From the NCBI RefSeq assembly GCF_002776525.5, contig NC_045443.1, positions 43,539,484 through 43,603,483 of the forward strand: a stretch of DNA of 64,000 nt. Reading direction: 5' to 3'. The notes beneath the pieces were generated by a model. That model was not told where the DNA came from and made no database searches. It saw only the letters and a program-made list of their open reading frames with translations. The position numbers were made by a program, and so were the translations under genes. The first letter of the stretch is position 1. Each line of letters begins with the position of its first letter. The DNA comes from Piliocolobus tephrosceles (Eukaryota; Chordata; Mammalia; Primates; Cercopithecidae). Positions 58,265-64,000 of the stretch are shown in pieces.

Positions 58265-59900
58265 CTGCTACCATTCGCTGATTCTCCAGATTGAGATGCT
58301 AAAAATAATGAAGAGGATACAAACAATTAGAAAAAGAAAGAAGTTTCACTTAGAGGTCTGGAAGAGAGAAAGAAAGAAGACGAGACACTAAGTCAGACAG
58401 AATGGGAAGAGAGAGGCATAGGAAGGCAGCCATGGTCCAGGATTTGAGTGTAGCATAGATTCACTGAAAAGTTCAGGTCATCTGGGTTGTCTGGGCTTGT
58501 GGGTTTAGGACCCCTTTGCTAGAGAAAAAAACAAAGTTCTCTTGGAGGGTGCCAAGAAAAGGTGGAAAATAAATCCATATGTTTTTCCCAAGATTGCCTG
58601 GATTCCAGAAGAGTTGAAAAGGAGTGTTTTTTACAGTCCAAGAAGAAAAATGAGCAAGAAGAAAAATGCCTTTGGGCATTTTTTTTCAAAACTAAAAAGC
58701 GATGTATTTGTCTTTGCCAGCATTCAAGTAACTAGCAGTATTCTGGATGGGGCTACATTTCAAAAAGCTCTGAGTAGGCGCACAGGTGCAATGCCAAATG
58801 CAACAGCTGAGAGGCCACCTCCCCACCTCCCTGGCCCTGCCCCCTGCTCTATCTGCCCCTAGAGCAGCAATGCTAACAGCTGACCTACTGAAACACGCAA
58901 ATCTAATGTTACATGACAGGGACTAATCCATGTGTGAACTTCTGAAAAGTGAGCTCTTCTCTTTTGGGCACTTCAGATTTTCATTGGAAAAATCATATTG
59001 TATTGAAAAAAAATGTCTAGAGACATCTTTGTGTTCTGCTAATTAAGTAGGAAAAGTCCCAAATTTCTCTATTTCTCAATCTTTATGAAGGGTTCCCCAG
59101 AATATCGGTCTCTCCATTAGGAATACAATAAGTGAGGAGAGCTCAGGGACTGAAGTTTTCATCATAAAGAGTAATATCTTACTACAAAGAGTGTCAGCAA
59201 AATCTTAAAATACTTTGGTTTATTTTTAATGGCAAGACAGTCTCTATATATGAGCATGACCCCTCCAACATATGAATTGCTACACAATGTGCCATGTTCC
59301 TTTGTGACTCCAGGGATGAGCTTATTTAGACATGGAGCAGTGTACAATGTGAGGCACATCATTTTTCAGACTATATTCTATAAAAACTCCTCCCAAGATA
59401 AGTTCTTTGAAAATAAGGTATCATAGTTAAATCAAATTGAGAATAGTTCCATATAAAAAAGATAATCTCTTACAGGTTCACGGTGTGCCTTCTTTCCCAC
59501 AGGGCCTAGACCAGATCTCAGAATTCTTTCAACGTAGTGCTCTAGTAAGCTCTACTAATTGACTGGTTTTGGTAGAGGAATGAAAACTATTTACCTTCCT
59601 TTTTCTACTTTGGTCTAGTAAGTTTAGAAGCACTTAAAAATTGAGTGAGGACAAAATCAGGGGCTGCTCTGTGGCTTAGGACACCAAGGAAGCTATGAAA
59701 GAGAGTGCTAGCCCTTTTGTCTAAAGTCTTGTGTGGGAGAGTGTTATTTACCAACTGAATCTATAATAGTAGAAGTTTTGTTTTGATAATGGGTTAGATA
59801 ACAAAATACCTTTGGGTGTTCCTGGGCACAGAGAGAGCTGTGCTTCCTAGCAAAAGCAGTTGGCCAGGAGACAGGTAGACAACCCAGCAGGTAGTACTGC
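58265..59900. other. No gene or clear repeat seen
   Basis: Includes purine-rich stretches near 58330-58390. The 106-codon plus-strand frame at 58542-58862 is lysine- and arginine-rich because of the purine bias and shows no domain. Confidence 0.5.
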
Positions 59901-59904
59901 TACA

Positions 59905-62190
59905 TAATGCAATGTATGAATACAACTTTTCTCCAGGAATTGTATGGAACACTGCCACATCAACACACTAAGGAAGAAAAATTACATAATTATGTCAAAA
60001 GATTCATAAAAAGCATTTGACAAAAATCCAACACCCATTCATGATAAAAACTCTCATAAAACTGGGAATAGAGGGAGAACTTCCTCAACTTGATAAAAAA
60101 TACCTACAAAAACCCTACAGCTAATACCATACTTCATGCTGAGAAACTCGAAGCTTTCCCACTGAGATCAAGAACAAGGCAAGGATATTCCTTCTTGCCA
60201 CTGCTTTTCTTAATATCACATTGGAAGTCCTAGCTAATGCAATAAAAGAAGAAAATGAAATAAAAGATATATGGATTGATCAAGAAGAAATAAAAGATTG
60301 CTCACAGATGATATGATTGTCTACGAAGGAAATCTGAAAGAACCAGCAAAAAATAAAAATAAATAAAGATAAATAAAAATCCTGGAACTGAGTGATGGTA
60401 GTAAGGTTGCATGATACAAGATTAATATTCAAAAGTCAGTTGCTTTCTTCTACACTAGCAATAAACAGATGAAATTTAAAATGAAAACACAATACCATTT
60501 ACATTCACATGCAAGGAAATGAAATACTTAGGTATAAATCTAACAAAATATGAACAAAAGCTCCATGAAGAAAACTGAAACTCTGGTGAAAGAAATCACA
60601 GAAGAACTAAATAAGTGGGGAGATATTCCATGTTCGTATAGAGAGCCCAGAAATAGACCCACATAATACAGTCAACCAGTCTTTGACAAAAGCAAAAGCA
60701 ATACAGTAGAGCAAAGATAGTCTTTTCCACAAATGATGCTGGAACAATGGATGTCAATATGCAAAAAAAAAAAAAAAAAAAAGAATCTAGACACAGTTCT
60801 TACACCCTTCACAAAACAAACTCAAAAGAGATCACAGACTTAAAAGTAAAATGCAAAACTCTAAAACTCCTAGAAGATTAACATAGGAGGCAATCTACAT
60901 GACCTTGAGTTTGGCAATAATTTGTTTTTTTTATATACGTCACCAATGGCATGATCCATAAATGAAGGAATTGGTAAGCTGGATTTTAGTAAAATTAAAA
61001 ACTTCTGCACTGCTAAGAAAATGAGAAGACAAGTCACAGGCTGGGAAAAAATATTTGCAAAATACATCTTTGATAAAGGACTGTTATTCAAAATATACGG
61101 ATACATTTTAAATTCCGCAATAAAAAACAAACACCTCAGCTAAAAAATGGGCCAAAGAACTTAACAGAGACCTCATCAAAGAAGATATACAGATGGAAAA
61201 TATGCATGTGAAGTGATACAGCACATCATATGTTGTCAGAGAAATGCAAGTTAAAACAACAGATACCGCTGCACACTTATTTAAATGTCTGAAATCCAGA
61301 ACACTGACAACACCAAATGCTGGTAAGGATGTGGAGCAACAGGAACTCTCATTCATTGCTGGTAGGAACACAAAATGGTGTAGCCACTTTGGAGGGCAGT
61401 TTGGCAGTTTCTTAGTAAACAAAACATACTTCTACTCTACAATCTAGCAATCACTGTCCTTGGTATTTGCCCAAAGTAGCTGAAAATTTATGTTCACACA
61501 GAACTCTGCATAGAGATGTTTATAGAAAGTTCATTCATAATTGCCAACAGTTGGAAGCAACCAAGATATCTTTCAGTCGGTGAACACGTAAATAAAATGT
61601 GGTACATCTAGGCAATGCAATATTGTTGAGTGCTAAGATGAAATGAGCTATCAAACCATGAAAAGACATGGAGGAATCTTAGATGCATATTGCCATCAAA
61701 CCATGAAAAGACATGGAGGAATCTTAGATGCATATTGCCAAGTGAAAGAAGCCAATCTGAAAAGGCTACATGCTGTATGATTCTAACTATATGGCATTCT
61801 GTAAAAGGCAAAACTATGGAGACAGTAATAGGATCAGTGGTTTTGAGGGGTTAGTGGGGAGCATGGGGTTAATAGAGAAGAGAGGATTTTAGGGCAGTGA
61901 AACTACTGTGTAAGTTGCTATCATAATTCATTCATATCATACATTTTTCAAAACCCACAGAATGTATAGGACCAAGGATAAACCCTAATATGAACTATGG
62001 ACCTTGAGTGACAATGTAGGTTCATCGATTGTAACAAATGTACCACTCTGGTGGGGGAAGGTTGATAGTAAGGGAGTGTGTATGTGTGTGTATAGGGGAG
62101 GAGGGAATGTACAGGAAACCTCTGTATTTTCTGCTCAATTTTACTGTGAACCTAAAGCTGTTCTGGAAAATAGTCTATTTAATAAAAAAT
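59905..62190 (+). mobile_element. Old L1M (L1MB type) 3' half
   Basis: Starts in ORF2 reverse transcriptase ('cctacagctaataccatact') and shows a decayed active-site stretch ('gctcacagatgatatgattg'). It then runs through the ORF2 end to a 3'UTR ending 'gtgaacctaaagctgttctg'. A poly-A run at 60763-60782 is internal. All frames are broken; it is a fossil truncated at the 5' side. Confidence 0.92.
61650..61739. repeat. Perfect 45-bp tandem duplication in the L1M
   Basis: Units 61650-61694 and 61695-61739 are identical over 45 bp (starting atcaaaccatgaaaagac). Other L1s have one copy. Confidence 0.98.
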
Positions 62191-62700
62191 CCTATCTATT
62201 TAAAAATATAATTATTATTCTCTCCTATGCATTCTTTGTCCTGTTTTCTCATTTCTTTTTCTAGCAATCCTACTAGTCAGGTATTGAACTTCTTAGCTTA
62301 ACCTTCTAATTTTATTTCCTTTTCTTTCCATTTCCCATATTTTTTGTCTTTTTGTTTTACTTTCTGGGAAGTAGCTCATTACATTCCAAAGTTCTATTGA
62401 TTTGTTTGCTGTAGTATTTTAAAATTTCCAAAATAAATAAAAAACATCTCTGAGGTTTTTTTCTCCTCACTCCCTATGTCCCCTGACACAGATTCTGTTT
62501 TTTATTTCATGGTTGCAGTATCGTTTCTTATGTATATATGTTGATGTTTATCATGGTTTTATTTTTATGTTTCATCCTTTTCCCTGAAATATCTGGGGTT
62601 CTGTTAAGTTCTAGTTTTTAATGTCTATTTATTTTTCACATTTCAAGCTTTCCTCGTATGTCTGGAGTTTTTGTCTCTTCATGTACAGTTAAGAGTGAGG
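62190..62700. repeat. T-rich stretch, possibly an ancient repeat
   Basis: Poly-pyrimidine and T-rich sequence ending 'taagagtgaggcaccataaa', which resembles an old dispersed mammalian element I cannot name. Confidence 0.35.
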
Positions 62701-62709
62701 CACCATAAA

Positions 62710-64000
62710 GCTGGCTGGGAACTAAGTTCAGAGTATTATTGTACATGATAGTGATGGCAGCTGCAGGCTGCCTGGAGAGGCCACTGCTATCACACTGGTG
62801 GCTGCAGGGATGGTGCAGGGGGGAGGTGGACAGCCCTCCTGCAGCCCATGGCACTGGGGGCTACTGCTATGGGGCTTGGCTGGGTTGCCTGCTGGTGGGG
62901 CAGCAGTGTGGCAGGGGAGCAGTGCAGTTGGGCAGACGGGGGCCCTGAGGTGGAGTTGGGCTTGAGGTGGTGCCATATTTGTGCATGGAGTGTGAGAGCT
63001 GACCCTAGGGCGTGGAACTGGGCTCATGCTTTGGAGGCCCAGGGTGGGAAGTGGGAGTGGTGTCTGCTTTGGGGACCTGGCCAATGGTCAGCCACTGTGC
63101 CCACCCTATGGAGGGCACCGGGTTCCTGTACCTCAGGAGGAGGCTCTGTTCAAGGCCACCCAGCTCTGTGTCCCCAGGGTCCATCCCATTTTGGAGTGAC
63201 TGCTGAGCCTGACACTCCCAATGGCTGGGCCAGGGCCTCAATCCGCTAAGCCCTGGGCCACCCCTGAATGCTGGGGGAATCAGGGAGCTCATGGCAATAT
63301 GGCCCCTGCTCCTGATGCTGGCCAGGGCATAGCAAGCACTTGGAGTGCCCACCCAAGGCTGTTAGGGGGTGTGGCTATGGCTGCATGCCCACTGAGCTGG
63401 AGGGGGCTGGGATCAGGCAGGAGCCTTCCCCCCATTCCCTGCAACTCCAGACCTCTGGGTAGCTGCAGCCTCCCAAGTCCTGGTTGTGGACTAGGCCTCT
63501 TGGCACTGTTGGGGGCCCAGGAAGGCCACAACCTTGCCCTTGCAACCCTGAAGTGCCTGCTCCCACTGCCTGGCCTCTCCCCACTCCCAGTACCCTCTCA
63601 GGTCTTGGAGAGGGATTGGGGCTAAGCCTGGGCACTGTCACAGTCTAGCTGGGTGTGCGTGTGCTCAGGGAAGTGCTGACGCAACAGCCCCCTGCTGTCT
63701 TGGCTCCCTCCGGACTTTGAGCACTGACAAGCTTGAGGGCAGGGAAACAGAGGGGGTCACTGCAGGCAGCAGGGAGCTGGCTTGCAGGTGCCCATTGGTG
63801 TGAGCAGCCTGGGTGCCATGGACAATGGCAGGAAGCAGACAGGCTCCTGGGTAGAAGGGTGTGGGTCCCCAGTGAGGCCCCACCTTCAGGCCAGAGAAGG
63901 CCTGAAGGCTGGGGACTGGGCTGCCTGTCCCACAGACTGGAGTGTGACTTGTGGTGCCTTTTCCAGGACCTCCCATGGCCACCCATGGACTAATTGGCAG
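62710..64000. repeat. GC-rich, CpG-poor block, possibly part of a retroviral LTR
   Basis: Sharply more GC-rich than the rest of the window, with few CpGs, many CTG/GGC-type runs and overlapping frames on both strands that carry no motif. Stretches such as 'gtccccagtgaggccccacc' and 'ggccacccatggactaattg' recall the U3 part of long primate class I LTRs. If so, the promoter and R region lie beyond the right edge. The identity is unproven and no gene is called. Confidence 0.4.

Noticed and set aside
58542..58862. 106-codon plus-strand frame
   Set aside because: Its lysine/arginine richness follows from purine-biased DNA, and no family motif is visible.
62728..63986. Several frames of 80-134 codons on both strands in the GC-rich block
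   Set aside because: High GC reduces stop codons. The frames overlap on both strands, are rich in G, P, A and W, and show no domain, splice context or Kozak support.
1..64000. tRNA, rRNA, snRNA genes or a host protein-coding exon
   Set aside because: No cloverleaf with A and B boxes outside SINEs, no rRNA-like blocks, and no exon-like frame with splice sites and conserved protein motifs was seen. Weak cases would need a search I cannot run.

Overview
This window is primate nuclear DNA with no recognisable host gene. It holds Alu, primate L1, MIR, L2, MaLR and class I LTR repeats, is AT-rich and CpG-poor, and shows no bacterial features. An Old World monkey is the best guess. The AluY at 50714-51011 carries cercopithecoid-type (AluYR-like) variants: 'agtggccagatcctggctc', 'cacctcgcccggctagttt' and 'ggcttgagccac' where human AluY has 'ggcgtgagccac'. 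The youngest L1 has an ORF1 coiled coil and 5'UTR unlike human L1HS or young human L1PA. I could not run a database search, so the species is inferred.

Layout. Positions 1-2915 are the 5' part of a young minus-strand L1: 5'UTR, complete ORF1, 63-bp spacer, and the start of ORF2 with an open endonuclease domain that runs off the left edge. Positions 2916-16150 are mostly old sequence with MIR and L2 fragments, an Alu at 6.6 kb, an old L1M split by a solo class I LTR at 8.0 kb, and an Alu abutting an MST/THE1 LTR at 10.7-11.2 kb. Positions 16157-18477 are a nested stack: an AluJ split by an LTR and then by an L1. Positions 18.5-32 kb hold L2/MIR remnants, Alus, a free left Alu monomer and a TcMar-like DNA transposon split by an AluY. 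Positions 32.07-41.09 kb are a nearly complete old minus-strand L1 broken by an Alu, an MLT1 LTR and a 1.9-kb composite insertion. Positions 42.7-48.66 kb are a second old minus-strand L1 with a repetitive 5'UTR and a large internal deletion. Positions 48.7-59.9 kb are mostly non-repetitive or very old sequence with an AluY, a young 5'-truncated L1, another Alu and MIRs. Positions 59.9-62.2 kb are a plus-strand L1M 3' half. Positions 62.7-64.0 kb are a GC-rich, CpG-poor block that may be part of a retroviral LTR.

The only long open frames with a clear coding explanation are ORF1 and the ORF2 N-terminus of the first L1. I found no exon, tRNA, rRNA, snRNA, CRISPR array or operon. The points worth a second look are structural: an apparently intact L1 at the edge, a broken antisense ORF0, several inverted repeats and local duplications, a deletion junction inside an L1, and insertions whose nesting gives a relative age order.
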